From Zeus faber (taxonomy: Eukaryota; Chordata; Actinopteri; Zeiformes; Zeidae): a stretch of 64,000 bases of DNA. Of the stretch, positions 47,710-62,500 are shown piece by piece (within the stretch, counting starts at the first letter, position 1; each line of letters starts with the position of its first letter). The notes below the pieces were generated by a model. That model made no database searches. It had not been told where the DNA came from and saw nothing but the letters and a program-made list of their open reading frames with translations. Location of the stretch: positions 1,116,001 through 1,180,000 of the forward strand of contig CAUIJY010000071.1 of the NCBI GenBank assembly GCA_960531495.1, read 5' to 3'. Both the position numbers and the translations under genes were made by a program.

Positions 47710-50700
47710 ATCTTTCTTTCATTCTTTCATTCTTTCTTTCAATCGTTCTTTTATTCTTTCTTTCAATCTTTCAATCTTTCTTTAATTCTTTCTTTCAATC
47801 TTTCTTACTTTCAATTTTTCTATCTTTCAAAATTTCTTCCAATCGTTCAATCTTTCTTTCATTATTTCTTTCAATCTTTCTTTCTTTCAATCTTTCTTTC
47901 CATCTTTCTTTCAATCTTTCTTTCATTCTTTCTTTCAATCTTTCAATCTTTCAATCTTTCAATCATTCTTTCATTCTTTTTTTCAATCTTTCAATCTTTC
48001 TTTCAATATTTCTTTCAATCTTTCCTTCTTTCAATCTTTCTTTCCATCTTTCTTTCCATCTTTCTTTCATTCTTTCCTTCAGTCTTTCAATCTTTCTTTC
48101 AATCTTTCTTTCAATCTTTCTTTTTTTCAAACTTTTTTTAAATCTTTCTTTCATTCTTTCTTTCAATCTTTCAATCTTTCTTTCAATCTATCTTTCTTTT
48201 TTCAATCTTTCTTTCATTCTTTCTATAAATCTTTCTTTCTTTCAATCTTTCTTTCAGTCTTTCAATCTTTCTTTAAATCAATCTTTCAATCTTTCTTTCA
48301 ATCTTTCAATCTTTCAATTTTTCTTTCATTCTTTCTTTCAATCTTTCAATCTTTCTTTCATTCTTTCTTTCAATCTTTCTTACCTTCAATTTTTCTATCT
48401 TTCAATATTTCTTCCAATCGTTCAATCTTTCTTTCATTATTTCTTTCAATCTTTCTTTCTTTCAATCTTTCTTTCCATCTTTCTTTCAATCTTTCTTTCA
48501 TTCTTTCTTTCAATGTTTCTTTTTTCAATATTTCTTTCAATCAGTCAATTTTTCTTTCATTCTTTCATTCTTTCTTTCAATCGTTCTTTCATTCTTTCTT
48601 TCAATCTTTCAATCTTTCTTTAAATATTTCAATCTTTCAATCTTTCTTTCAATCTTTCTTTCAATCTTTCAATCTTTCTTTCATTCTTTCTTTAAATATT
48701 TCAATCTTTCAATCTTTCTTTAAATATTTCAATCTTTCAATCTTTCTTTCAATCTTTCTTTCAATCTTTCAATCTTTCTTTCATTCTTTCTTTAAATATT
48801 TCAATCTTTCAATCTTTCTTTCATTCTTTCTTTCAATCTTTCAATCTTTCTTTCATTCTTTCTTTCAATCTTTCTTACTTTCAATTTTTCTCTTTCAATA
48901 TTTCTTCCAATCGTTCAATCTTTCTTTCATTATTTCTTTCAATCTTTCTTTTATTTCTTTCAATCTTTCTTCCTTTCAATCTTTCTTTCCATCTTTCTTT
49001 CAATCTTTCTTTCATTCTTTCTTTCAATCTTTCTTTTTTCAATCTTTCTTGCAATCTTTCTTTCAATTGTTTAATCTTTCAATCTTTCTTTCATTCTTTT
49101 CTTCAGTCTTTCAATCTTTTTTTAAATCTTTCTTTCATTCTTTCTTTCAATCGTTCTTTCTTTCTTTTAGTCTTTCTTTCAATCTTTCAATTTTTCAATC
49201 TTTCTTTCATTCTCTCTTTTAATCTTTCAATCTTTCTTTCATTGTTTCTTTCAATCTTTCTTTCATTCTTTCTTTCATTCTTTCTTTCAATCTTTCTTTC
49301 AATCGTTCTTTCTTTCTTTTAGTCTTTCTTTCAATCTTTCAATTTTTCAATCTTTCTTTCATTCTTTCTTTTAATCTTTCAATCTTTCTTTCATTGTTTC
49401 TTTCAATCTTTCTTTCCATCTTTCTTTCATTCTTTCCTTCAGTCTTTCATTCTTTCTTTCAATCTTTCTTTTTTCAATCTTTCTTGCAATCGTTCTTTCA
49501 ATTGTTTAATCTTTCAATCTTTCTTTCATTCTTTCTTTCAGTCTTTCAATCTTTGTTTCAATCTTTCTTTCATTCTTTCTTTCAATCTTTCTGTCCGTCA
49601 TTCATTCTTTCAGTCTTTCTTTCAATCATTCAATCTTTCAATCTTTCCTTCTATCTTTCTTTCAATCTTTCTTTCATTCTTTATTTCAATCTTTCTTTCA
49701 TTCTTTCTTTCAATCTTTCATTCAATCTTTCTTTCAATCTTTCTTTCAATCTTTCTTTCAATCTTTCTTTCAATCGTTCTTTCATTCTTTCTTTTAATCT
49801 TTCAATCTTTCTTTCATTGTTTCTTTCAATCTTTCTGTCTTTCAATATTTCTTTCAATCTTTCAATCTTTCTTTTTTTTTCAATCTTTCTTTCAATCTTT
49901 CTTTTATTCTATCTTTAAATCTTTCTTTTTTTTCAATCTTTCTTGCAATCTTTCTTTCAGTCTTTCAATCTGTCTTTCAAACTTTCAATCTTTCTTTCAA
50001 TCTTTCAAGCTTTCAATTTTTCTTTCAATTTTTCTTTCAATCTTTCAGTCTTTCTTTCATTCTTTCTTTCAATCTTTCAATCTTTCAATCTTTCAATCAT
50101 TCTTACATTCTTTCTTTCAATCTTTCAATCTTTCTTTTAATATTTCTTTCAATCTATCTTTCTGTCAACCTTTCTTTCCATCTTTCTTTCCATCTTTCTT
50201 TCATTCTTTCCTTCAGTCTTTCAATCTTTCTTTCAATCTTTCTTTCAATTTTTCTTTCAATCTTTCTTTCATTCTTTCCTTCAATCTTTCAATCTTTCTT
50301 TCATTCTTTCTTTCAATCTTTCTTACTTTCAATTTTTCTCTTTCTTTTATTTCTTTCAATCTTTCTTTCTTTCAATCTTTCTTTCCATCTTTCTTTCAAT
50401 CTTTCTTTCATTCTTTCTTTCAATCTTTCTTTTTTCAATCTTTCTTGCAATCTTTCTTTCAATTGTTTAATCTTTCAATCTTTCTTTCATTCTTTCCTTA
50501 AGTCTTTCAATCTTTTTTTCAATCTTTCTTTCATTCTTTCTTTCAATCGTTCTTTCTTTCTTTTAGTCTTTCTTTCAATCTTTCAATTTTTCAATCTTTC
50601 TTTCATTCTCTCTTTTAATCTTTCAATCTTTCTTTCATTCTTTCTTTCAATCTTTCTTTCAATCGTTCTTTCTTTCTTTTAGTTTTTCTTTCAATCTTTC

Positions 50701-52699
50701 AATTTTTCAATCTTTCTTTCATTCTTTCTTTTAATCTTTCAATCTTTCTTTCATTGTTTCTTTCAATCTTTCTTTCCATCTTTCTTTCATTCTTTCCTTC
50801 AGTCTTTCATTCTTTCTTTCAATCTTTCTTTTTTCAATCTTTCTTGCAATCGTTCTTTCAATTGTTTAATCTTTCAATCTTTCTTTCATTCTTTCTTTCA
50901 GTCTTTCAATCTTTTTTTCAATCTTTCTTTTATTCTTTCTTTCAATCTTTCTGTCCGTCATTCTTTCTTTCAGTCTTTCTTTCAATCATTCAATCTTTCA
51001 ATCTTTCCTTCTATCTTTATTTCAATCTTTGTTTCATTCTTTCTTTCAATCTTTCATTCAATCTTTCTTTCAATCTTTCTTTCAATCTTTCTTTCAATCT
51101 TTCTTTCAATCGTTCTTTCATTCTTTCTTTTAATCTTTCAATCTTTCTTTCATTGTTTCTTTCAATCTTTCTGTCTTTCAATATTTCTTTCAATCTTTCA
51201 ATCTTTCTTTTTTTTTCAATCTTTCATTCAATCTTTCTTTTATTCTATCTTTAAATCTTTCTTTTTTTTCAATCTTTCTTTCAATCTTTCTTTTTTTCAA
51301 TCTTTTTTTCAATCTTTCTTTCATTCTTTCTTTCAATCTTTCGATCTTTCTTTCAATATTTCTTTCAATCTTTCTTTCTTTCAATCTTTCTTTCAATCTT
51401 TCTTTCAATCTTTCATTCTTTTTTCAATCGTTCTTTCATTCTTTCTATAAATCTTTCTTTCAATCTTTCTTTTTTTCAATCTTTCTTTCATTCAATCTTT
51501 CAATCTATCTTTCAATATTTCTTTCAATCTTTCTTTAAGTTATTCATTTTTTCTTTCAATCTTTCAATCTTTCTTTCATTCATTCTTTCAGTCTTTCAAT
51601 CTTTCAGTTTTTCCTTCATTCTTTCTTTCAATCTTCATAACTTTCAATCTTTCTTTCAATCTTTTATTTTTTCAATCTCTCTTTCTTTCAATATATCTTT
51701 CAATCTGTCAATTTTTCTTTCATTCTTTCATTTTTTCTTTCAATCGTTCTTTCATTCTTTCTTTCAATCTTTCTTTAAATATTTCAATCTTTCAACCTTT
51801 CTTTCAAGCTTTCTTTCAATCTTTCAATCTTTCTTTCATTATTTCTTTCAATATATCAATCTTTCAATCTTTCTTTCATTCTTTCTTTCAATCTTTCTGT
51901 CTTTCAATATTTCTTTCAAACTTTCAATCTTTCTTTCCATCTTTCAATCTTGCAATCTTTCTTTCAATTTTTATTTCAATCTTTCAATCTTTCTTTCATT
52001 CTTTCTTTCAATCTTTCAATCTTTCTTTCAATATTTCTTTCAACCTTTCTTTCTTTCAATCTTTCTTTCTTTCAATTTTTCTTTCAATCTTTCAATCTTT
52101 CAATCTTTCTTTAAATCTTTTATTCATTCTTTCTTTCAGTCTGTCAATCTTTCTTTAAATCTTTCTTTCAATCTTTCTTTCAATCTTTCAATCTTTCAAT
52201 TTTTCTTTTTTTCAATCTTTTTTTCAATCTTTCTTTCATTCTTTCTTTCAATCTTTCTTTAAATATTTCTATCTTTCAATCTTTCTTTCAATCTTTCAAT
52301 CTGTCTTTCATTCTTTCTTTCAATATTTCAATCTTTCAATCTTTCTTTCATTCTTTCTTTCAATCTTTCTTACTTTCAATTTTTCTATCTTTCAATATTT
52401 CTTCCAATCGTTCAATCTTTCTTTCATTATTTCTTTCAATCTTTCTTTTGTTATTTATTTCAATCTTTCTTTCTTTCAATCTTTCTTTCCATCTTTCTTT
52501 CAATCTTTATTTCATTCTTTCTTTCAATCTTTCTTTTTTCAATCTATCTTGCAATCTTTCTTTCAATTGTTTAATCTTTCAATCTTTCTTTCATTCTTTC
52601 TTTCAATATTTCTTTCAATCTTTCTTTAATAATTTCATTCTTTCTTTCAAACATTCAATCTTTCTTTCAATCTTTCAATCTTTCAATCTTTCTTTCATT

Positions 52700-53918
52700 C
52701 TTTCTTTCAATGTTTCTTACTTTCAATTTTTCTATCTTTCAAAATTTCTTCCAATCGTTCAATCTTTCTTTCATTATTTCTTTCAATCTTTCTTTCTTTC
52801 AATCTTTCTTTCCATCTTTCTTTCAATCTTTCTTTCATTCTTTCTTTCAATCTTTCAATCTTTCAATCTTTCAATCATTCTTTCATTCTTTTTTTCAATC
52901 TTTCAATCTTTCTTTCAATATTTCTTTCAATCTTTCCTTCTTTCAATCTTTCTTTCCATCTTTCTTTCCATCTTTCTTTCATTCTTTCCTTCAGTCTTTC
53001 AATCTTTCTTTCAATCTTTCTTTCAATCTTTCTTTTTTTCAAACTTTTTTTAAATCTTTCTTTCATTCTTTCTTTCAATCTTTCAATCTTTCTTTCAATC
53101 TATCTTTCTTTTTTCAATCTTTCTTTCATTCTTTCTATAAATCTTTCTTTCTTTCAATCTTTCTTTCAGTCTTTCAATCTTTCTTTAAATCAATCTTTCA
53201 ATCTTTCTTTCAATCTTTCAATCTTTCAATTTTTCTTTCATTCTTTCTTTCAATCTTTCAATCTTTCTTTCATTCTTTCTTTCAATCTTTCTTACCTTCA
53301 ATTTTTCTATCTTTCAATATTTCTTCCAATCGTTCAATCTTTCTTTCATTATTTCTTTCAATCTTTCTTTCTTTCAATCTTTCTTTCCATCTTTCTTTCA
53401 ATCTTTCTTTCATTCTTTCTTTCAATGTTTCTTTTTTCAATATTTCTTTCAATCAGTCAATTTTTCTTTCATTCTTTCATTCTTTCTTTCAATCGTTCTT
53501 TCATTCTTTCTTTCAATCTTTCAATCTTTCTTTAAATATTTCAATCTTTCAATCTTTCTTTCAATCTTTCTTTCAATCTTTCAATCTTTCTTTCATTCTT
53601 TCTTTAAATATTTCAATCTTTCAATCTTTCTTTAAATATTTCAATCTTTCAATCTTTCTTTCAATCTTTCTTTCAATCTTTCAATCTTTCTTTCATTCTT
53701 TCTTTAAATATTTCAATCTTTCAATCTTTCTTTCATTCTTTCTTTCAATCTTTCAATCTTTCTTTCATTCTTTCTTTCAATCTTTCTTACTTTCAATTTT
53801 TCTCTTTCAATATTTCTTCCAATCGTTCAATCTTTCTTTCATTATTTCTTTCAATCTTTCTTTTATTTCTTTCAATCTTTCTTCCTTTCAATCTTTCTTT
53901 CCATCTTTCTTTCAATCT
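52700..53918 (+). repeat. Block C, third partial copy
   Basis: Matches about 47790-49006 at offset 4912 (anchor 47963/52875). It departs near 53918, where CATTCTTTCCATC replaces CTTTCATTC. Confidence 0.7.
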
Positions 53919-56199
53919 TTCATTCTTTCCATCTTTCTTGCAATCTTTCTTTCAATTGTTTAATCTTTCAATGTTTCTTTCATTCTTTCTTTCAGTCTTT
54001 CAAACTTTTTTTCAATCTTTCTTTCATTCTTTCTTTAAATCTTTCCGTCCGTCATTCTTTCTTTCAGTCTTTCTATCAATCATTCAATCTTTCAATCTTT
54101 CTTTCTTTCAATCTTTCTTTCAATCTTTCTTTCATTCTTTATTTCAATCTTTGTTTCAATCTTTCTTTCAATCTTTCTTTCAATCTTTCTTTCAATCTTT
54201 CTTTCTTTCTTTAAATCTTTTTTTCAATCTTTCTTTCAATCTTTCTTTCTTACTTTCAATCTTTCTTTCAGTCTTTCTTTCAATATTTCAATCTTTCAAT
54301 ATTTCTTTCATTCTTTCTTGCAATCTTTCAATCTTTCTTTCATTCTTTCTTTCAATCTTTCTTACTTTCAATCTTTCTTTCAATCTGCCTTTCATTCTTT
54401 CTTTCAGTCTTTCAATCTTTCTTTAAATCTTTCTTTAAATCTTTCTTTCAATCATTCTTTCAAACTTTCAATCTTTATTTCAATCTTTCAATCTTTCATT
54501 CTTTCTTTCAATCTTTCAATCTTTCTTTCATTCTTTCTTTCAATATTTCAATCTTTCAATCTTTCTTTCATTCTTTCTTTAAATCTTTCAATCTTTCTTT
54601 CATTCTTACTTTCAATCTATCTTACTTTCAATCTTTCTTTCTTTCAATATTTCTTCCAATCGTTCAATCTTTCTTTCATTCTTTCTTTCAATCTTTCTTT
54701 TGTTATTTCTTTCAATCTTTCTTTCTTTCCATCTTTCTTTCAATCTTTCTTTTATTATTTCTTTCAATCTTTCTTTTTTCAATCTTTCTTGCAATCTTTC
54801 TTTCAATTGTTTAATCTTTCAATCTTTCTTTCATTCTTTCTTTCAATCTTTCTTTCATTCTTTCTTTCAATCTTTCTGTCCGTCAATCTTTCTTTCAGTC
54901 TTTCTTTCAATCATTCAATCTTTCAATCTTTCCTTCAATATTTCTTTCTTTCAATCTTTCTTTCAATCTTTATTTCATTCTTTCCATCAGTCTTTCAATC
55001 TTTCTTTCAATCTTTCTTTCAATCTTTCTTTTTTTCAATCTTTCTTTCAATATTTCTTTCAATCTTTCTTACTTTCAATCTTTCTTTCTTTAAATCTTTC
55101 TTTCAATCTTTCTTTCAAACTTTTAATCTTTATTTCAATCTTTCAATCTTTCAATCTTTCAATCTTTCTTTCATCTTTCAATCTTTCTTTCATTCTTTCT
55201 TTCAATATTTCAATCTTTCAATCTTTCTTTCATTCTTTCTTACTTTCAATTTTTCTATCTTTATTTCTTTCAATCTTTCTTTCCATCTATCTTTCAATCT
55301 TTCTTTCATTCTTTCTTTCAATCTTTCTTTTGTTATTTCTTTCAATCTTTCTTTCTTTCAATATTTCTTTCATTCTTTCTTTCAATCCTTCTTTTTTCAA
55401 TCTTTCTTGCAATATTTCTTTCAATTTTTGAATCTTTCAATCTTTCTTTCAGTCTTTCTTTCAATCATTCAATCTTTCAATCTTTCTTTCTTTCAATCTT
55501 TCAATCTTTCTTTCATTCTTTCATTCTTTCTTTCAATCTTTCTTTTTTAAATCTTACTTGCAATCTTTCTTTCAATTGTTGAATCTTTCAATCTTTCTTT
55601 CATTCTTTCTTTCAATCTTTCTGTCTTTCAATTTTTCATTCAATCTTTCTTTCATTCCTTCTTCAATCATACTTTCAAATTTTCTTTCAATCTTTCTTTT
55701 TTTAATCTTTCTTGCAATCATTCTTTCATTTGTTGAATCTTTCAATCTTTCTTTCATTCTTTCTTCCAGTCTTTCAATCTTTTTTTCAATCTTTCTTTCA
55801 ATCTTTCAATTTTTCAATCTTTCTTCCATTCTTTCTTTTAATCTTTCAATCTTTCTTTCATTGTTTCTTTCAATCTTTCTGTCTTTCAATATTTCATTCA
55901 ATCTTTCTTTCATTCCTTCTTTCAATCTTTCTTTCAAATTTTCTTTCAATCTTTCTTTTTTCAATCTTTCTTTCAATCTTTCTTTCAATCTTTCTTTCAT
56001 TCTTTCTTTCAGTCTTTGAAAATTTGTTTCAAACTTTCAATCTTTCTTTCAATCTTTCAGTCGTTCAATCTTTCTTTCAATCTTTCTTTCAATCTTTCAA
56101 TCTTCAATCTTTCAATCTATCTTTCAGTCTTTCTTTCAATCATTCAATCTTTCAATCTTACTTTCAATATTTCTTTCTTTCAATCTTTCTTTCAATCTT

Positions 56200-59100
56200 T
56201 CTTTCATTCTTTCCTTCAGTCTTTCAATCTTTCTTTCAATCTTTCTTTCAATCTTTCTTTCAATCTTTCTTTCATTCTTTCTTTCAATCTTTCTTTCAAT
56301 CTTTCAATCTTTCTTTCAATATTTCTTTCAATCTTTCAATCTTTCAATCTTTCTTTCTTAAAATCTTTCTTTCAATCTTTCTTTCAAACTTTCATTCTTT
56401 ATTTCAATCTTTCAATCTTTCAATCTTTCTTTCATTCTTTCTTTCAATCTTTCTTTCAATCTTTCAATCTTTCTTTCAATATTTCTTTCAATCTTTCTTT
56501 CTTTAAATCTTTCTTTCAATCTTTCTTTCAAACTTTCAATCTTTATTTCAATCTTTCAATCTTTCAATCTTTCTTTCAATCTTTCTTTCAATCTTTCAAT
56601 CTTTCTTTCATTCTTTCTTTCAATATTTCAATCTTTCAACCTTTCTTTCATTCTTTCTTTCAATCTTTCAATCTTTCTTTAATTTTTTCTTTCTATCTTT
56701 CTTACTTTCAATTTTTCTATCTTTCAATATTTCTTCCAATCTTTCAATCTTTCTTTTGTTATTCTTTCAATCTTTCTTTCTTTCAATCTTTCTATCCATC
56801 TATCTATCAATCTTTTTTTCATTCTTTCTTTCAATCTTTCTTTTTTCAATCTTTCTTGCAAACTTTCTTTCAATTGTTTAATCTTTCAATCTTTCTTCCA
56901 TTCTTTCTTTCAGTCTTTCAATCTTTTTTTCATTCTTTCTTTCAATATTTCAATCTTTCAATCTTTCTGTCATTCTTTCTGTCAATCTTTCAATCTTTCT
57001 TTCATTCTTTCTTTCAATCTTTCTTACTTTCAATTTTTCTATCTTTCAAAATTTCTTCCAATCGTTCAATCTTTCTTTTATTATTTCTTTCAATCTTTCT
57101 TTCTTTCAATCTTTCTTTCCATCTTTCTTTCAATCTTTCTTTCAATCTTTCTTTCAATCTTTCTTTCATTCTTTCTTTCAATCTTTCTTTCAATCTTTCA
57201 ATCTTTCTTTCAATATTTCTTTCAATCTTTCAATCTTTCAATCTTTCTTTCTTAAAATCTTTCTTTCAATCTTTCTTTCAAACTTTCATTCTTTATTTCA
57301 ATCTTTCAATCTTTCAATCTTTCTTTCATTCTTTCTTTCAATCTTTCTTTCAATCTTTCAATCTTTCTTTCAATATTTCTTTCAATCTTTCTTTCTTTAA
57401 ATCTTTCTTTCAATCTTTCTTTCAAACTTTCAATCTTTATTTCAATCTTTCAATCTTTCAATCTTTCTTTCAATCTTTCTTTCAATCTTTCAATCTTTCT
57501 TTCATTCTTTCTTTCAATATTTCAATCTTTCAACCTTTCTTTCATTCTTTCTTTCAATCTTTCAATCTTTCTTTAATTTTTTCTTTCTATCTTTCTTACT
57601 TTCAATTTTTCTATCTTTCAATATTTCTTCCAATCTTTCAATCTTTCTTTTGTTATTCTTTCAATCTTTCTTTCTTTCAATCTTTCTATCCATCTATCTA
57701 TCAATCTTTTTTTCATTCTTTCTTTCAATCTTTCTTTTTTCAATCTTTCTTGCAAACTTTCTTTCAATTGTTTAATCTTTCAATCTTTCTTCCATTCTTT
57801 CTTTCAGTCTTTCAATCTTTTTTTCATTCTTTCTTTCAATATTTCAATCTTTCAATCTTTCTGTCATTCTTTCTGTCAATCTTTCAATCTTTCTTTCATT
57901 CTTTCTTTCAATCTTTCTTACTTTCAATTTTTCTATCTTTCAAAATTTCTTCCAATCGTTCAATCTTTCTTTTATTATTTCTTTCAATCTTTCTTTCTTT
58001 CAATCTTTCTTTCCATCTTTCTTTCAATCTTTCTTTCATTCTTTCTTTCAATCTTTCAATCTTTCAATCTTTCAATCTTTCAATCGTTCTTTCATTCTTT
58101 CTTTCAATCTTTCAATTTTTCTTTCATTCTTTCATTCTTTCTTTCAATTGTTCTTTCAATCTTTCTTTCAATCTTTCTTTCAATCTTTCAATCTTTCTTT
58201 CATTCTTTCTTTCAATCTTTCTTACTTTCAATTTTTCTATCTTTCAATATTTCTTCCAATCGTTCAATATTTCTTTTATTATTTCTTTCAATCTTTCTTT
58301 CTTTCAATCTTTCTTTCCATCTTTCTTTCAATCTTTCTTTCATTCTTTCTTTCAATCTTTCAATCTTTCAATCTTTCAATCTTTCAATCTTTCTTTCTTA
58401 AAATCTTTCTTTCAATCTTTCTTTCAAACTTTCATTCTTTATTTCAATCTTTCAATCTTTCAATCTTTCTTTCATTCTTTCTTTCAATCTTTCTTTCAAT
58501 CTTTCAATCTTTCTTTCAATATTTCTTTCAATCTTTCTTTCTTTAAATCTTTCTTTCAATCTTTCTTTCAAACTTTCAATCTTTCTTTCAATCTTTCTTT
58601 CAATCTTTCAATCTTTCTTTCATTCTTTCTTTCAATATTTCAATCTTTCAACCTTTCTTTCATTCTTTCTTTCAATCTTTCAATCTTTCTTTAATTTTTT
58701 CTTTCTATCTTTCTTACTTTCAATTTTTCTATCTTTCAATATTTCTTCCAATCTTTCAATCTTTCTTTTGTTATTCTTTCAATCTTTCTTTCTTTCAATC
58801 TTTCTATCCATCTATCTATCAATCTTTTTTTCATTCTTTCTTTCAATCTTTCTTTTTTCAATCTTTCTTGCAAACTTTCTTTCAATTGTTTAATCTTTCA
58901 ATCTTTCTTCCATTCTTTCTTTCAGTCTTTCAATCTTTTTTTCATTCTTTCTTTCAATATTTCAATCTTTCAATCTTTCTGTCATTCTTTCTGTCAATCT
59001 TTCAATCTTTCTTTCATTCTTTCTTTCAATCTTTCTTACTTTCAATTTTTCTATCTTTCAAAATTTCTTCCAATCGTTCAATCTTTCTTTTATTATTTCT

Positions 59101-59560
59101 TTCAATCTTTCTTTCTTTCAATCTTTCTTTCCATCTTTCTTTCAATCTTTCTTTCATTCTTTCTTTCAATCTTTCAATCTTTCAATCTTTCAATCTTTCA
59201 ATCGTTCTTTCATTCTTTCTTTCAATCTTTCAATTTTTCTTTCATTCTTTCATTCTTTCTTTCAATTGTTCTTTCAATCTTTCTTTCAATCTTTCTTTCA
59301 ATCTTTCAATCTTTCTTTCATTCTTTCTTTCAATCTTTCTTACTTTCAATTTTTCTATCTTTCAATATTTCTTCCAATCGTTCAATATTTCTTTTATTAT
59401 TTCTTTCAATCTTTCTTTCTTTCAATCTTTCTTTCCATCTTTCTTTCAATCTTTCTTTCATTCTTTCTTTCAATCTTTCAATCTTTCAATCTTTCAATCG
59501 TTCTTTCATTCTTTCTTTCAATCTTTCAATTTTTCTTTCAGTCTTTCATTCTTTCTTTCA
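56200..59560 (+). repeat. 894-bp and 1118-bp tandem duplications
   Basis: The TCTATCCATCTATCTATC marker occurs at 56791, 57685 and 58803 (steps of 894 and 1118 bp). CTTAAAATC markers at 56357 and 57251 give the same 894. The block with CAATTGTTCTTTCAATC recurs at 58148 and 59266 (1118). Confidence 0.75.
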
Positions 59561-62500
59561 ATTGTTCTTTCATTCTTTCTTTCAATCTTTCTTTAAATAT
59601 TTCAATCTTTCAATCTTTCTTTCAATCTTTCTTTCAATCTTTCAGTCTTTCTTTCATTCTTTCTTTCAATATTTCAATCTTTCAATCTTTCTTTCATTCT
59701 TTCTTTCAATCTTTCAATCTTTCTTTCATTCTTTCTTTCAATCTTTCTTACTTTCAATTTTTCTATCTTTCAATATTTCTTCCAATCGTTCAATCTTTCT
59801 TTCATTATTTCTTTCAATCTTTGTTTTGTTATTTCTTTCAATCTTTCTTTCTTTCAATCTATCTATCCATCTTTCTTTCAATCTTTCTTTCATTATTTCT
59901 TTCAATCTTTCTTTCATTATTTCTTTCAGTCTTTCAATCTTTCTTTCAAACTTTCAATCTTTCTTTCAATCTTTCAGTCGTTCAATCTTTCTTTCAATCT
60001 TTCTTTCAATCTTTCTTTCAATCTTTCAATCATTCAATCTTTCAATCATTCATTCTTTCAATCTTTCTTTCTTTCAATCTTTCTTTCAATCTTTCTTTCA
60101 TTCTTTCCTTCAGTCTTTCAATCTTTCTTTCAATCTTTCTTTCAATATTTCTTTCATTCTTTCTTTCAATCTTTCTTTCAATCTTTCAATCTTTCTTTCA
60201 ATATGTCTTTCAATCTTTCTTACTTTCAATCTTTCTTTTTTTAAATCTTTCTTTCAATCTTTCTTTCAAACTTTCATTCTTTATTTCAATCTTTCAATCT
60301 TTCAATCTTTCTTTCAATCTTTATTTCAATCTTTCAATCTTTCTTTCATTCTTTCTTTCAATCTTTCTTTCAATCTTTCAATCTTTCTTTCAATATTTCT
60401 TTCAATCTTTCTTTCTTTGAATCGTTCTTTCAATCTTTCTTTCAAACTTTCAATCTTTATTTCAATCTTTCAATCGTTCAATCTTTCTTTCAATCTTTAT
60501 TTCAATCTTTCAATCTTTCTTTCATTCTTTCTTTCAATATTTCAATCTTTCTTTCATTCTTTTTTTCAATCTTTCAATCTTTCTTTAATTCTTTCTTTCA
60601 ATCTTTCTTACTTTCAATTTTTCTATCTTTCAATATTTCTTCCAATCTTTCAATCTTTCTTTTGTTATTCTTTCAATCTTTCTTTCTTTCAATCTTTCTA
60701 TCCATCTATCTTTCAATCTTTCTTTCATTCTTTCTTTCAAACTTTCTTTTTTCAAACTTTCTTGCAAACTTTCTTTCAATTGTTTAATCTTTCAATCTTT
60801 CTTTCATTCTTTCTTTCAGTCTTTCAATCTTTTTTTCATTCTTTCTTTCAATATTTCAATCTTTCAATCTTTCTTTCATTCTTTCTTTCAATCTTTCAAT
60901 CTTTCTTTCATTCTTTCTTTCAATCTTTCCTACTTTCAATTTTTCTATCTTTCAAAATTTCTTCCAATCGTTCAATCTTTCTTTCATTATTTCTTTCAAT
61001 CTTTCTTTCTTTCAATCTTTCTTTCCATCTTTCTTTCAATCTTTCTTTCATTCTTTCTTTCAATCTTTCAATCTTTCTTTCATTCTTTCTTTCAATCTTT
61101 CAATCTTTCTTTCAATATTTCTTTCAATCTTTCTTTCTTTCAATCTTTCTTTCCATCTTTCTTTCCATCTTTCTTTCATTCTTTCCTTCAGTCTTTCAAT
61201 CTGTCTTTCAATCTTTCTTTCAATCTTTCTTTTTTTCAATCTTTTTTTAAATCTTTCTTTCATTCTTTCTTTCAATCTTTCAATCTTTCTTTCAATTTAT
61301 CTTTCTTTTTTCAATCTTTCTTTCATTCTTTCTATAAATCTTTCTTTCTTTCAATCTTTCTTTCAGTCTTTCAATCTTTCTTTAAATCTATCTTTCAATC
61401 TTTCTTTCAATCTTTCAATCTTTCTTTAAATCTTTCTTTCAATCTTTCTTTCAAACATTCAATCTTTCTTTCAATCTTTCTTTCAATCTTTCAATCTTTC
61501 TTTCATTCTTTCTTACAATCTTTTTTTCATTCTTTCTTTCAATCTTTCATTCTTTCTTTCAATATTTCTTTCAATCTTTCTTTAATTCTTTCATTCTTTC
61601 TTTCGCACTTTCAATCTTTCTTTCATTCTTTCTTTCAGTCTTTCAATCTTTCCTTCATTCTTTCTTTCAATCTTTCAATCTTTCTTTCATTTTATCTTTC
61701 AATCTTTCAATCTTTCTTTCAATATTTTTTTCAGTCTTTCAATCTTTCTTTAATTCTTTCTTTCAATATTTTTTTCAGTCTTTCAATCTTTCTTTAATTC
61801 TTTCTTTCAATCTTTCAATCTTTCAATCTTTCTTTCATTCTATCTTTCAATCTTTCAATCTTTCTTTCAATATTTTTTTCAGTCTTTAATACTTTCAATC
61901 TTTTTTTCTTTTAATCTTTTTTTCAATCTTTCTTTCATTCTATCTTTAATACTTTCAATCTTTTTTTCTTTTAATCTTTCTTTCAATCTTTCACTCATTC
62001 TTTCCTTCAGTCTTTCAATCTTTCTTTCAATTTTTCTTTCAATCTTTCTTTCAAACTTTCAATCTTACTTTCAATCTTTCTTTCAATCGTTCTTATATTC
62101 TTTCTTTCAATCTTTCATTCTTTCTTTCAATCTTTCTTTCTTTCAATCTTTCTTTCCATCTTTCTTTCAATCTTTCTTTCATTCTTTCTTTCAATCTTTC
62201 AATCTTTCAATCTTTCAATCGTTCTTTCATTCTTTCTTTTAATCTTTCAATTTTTCTTTCATTCTTTCATTCTTTCTTTCAATTGTTCTTTCATTCTTTC
62301 TTTCAATCTTTCTTTAAATATTTCAATCTTTCAATCTTTCTTTCAATCTTTCTTTCAATCTTTCAGTCTTTCTTTCATTCTTTCTTTCAATATTTCAATC
62401 TTTCAATCTTTCTTTCATTCTTTCTTTCAATCTTTCAATCTTTCTTTCATTCTTTCTTTCAATCTTTCTTACTTTCAATTTTTCTATCTTTCAATATTTC

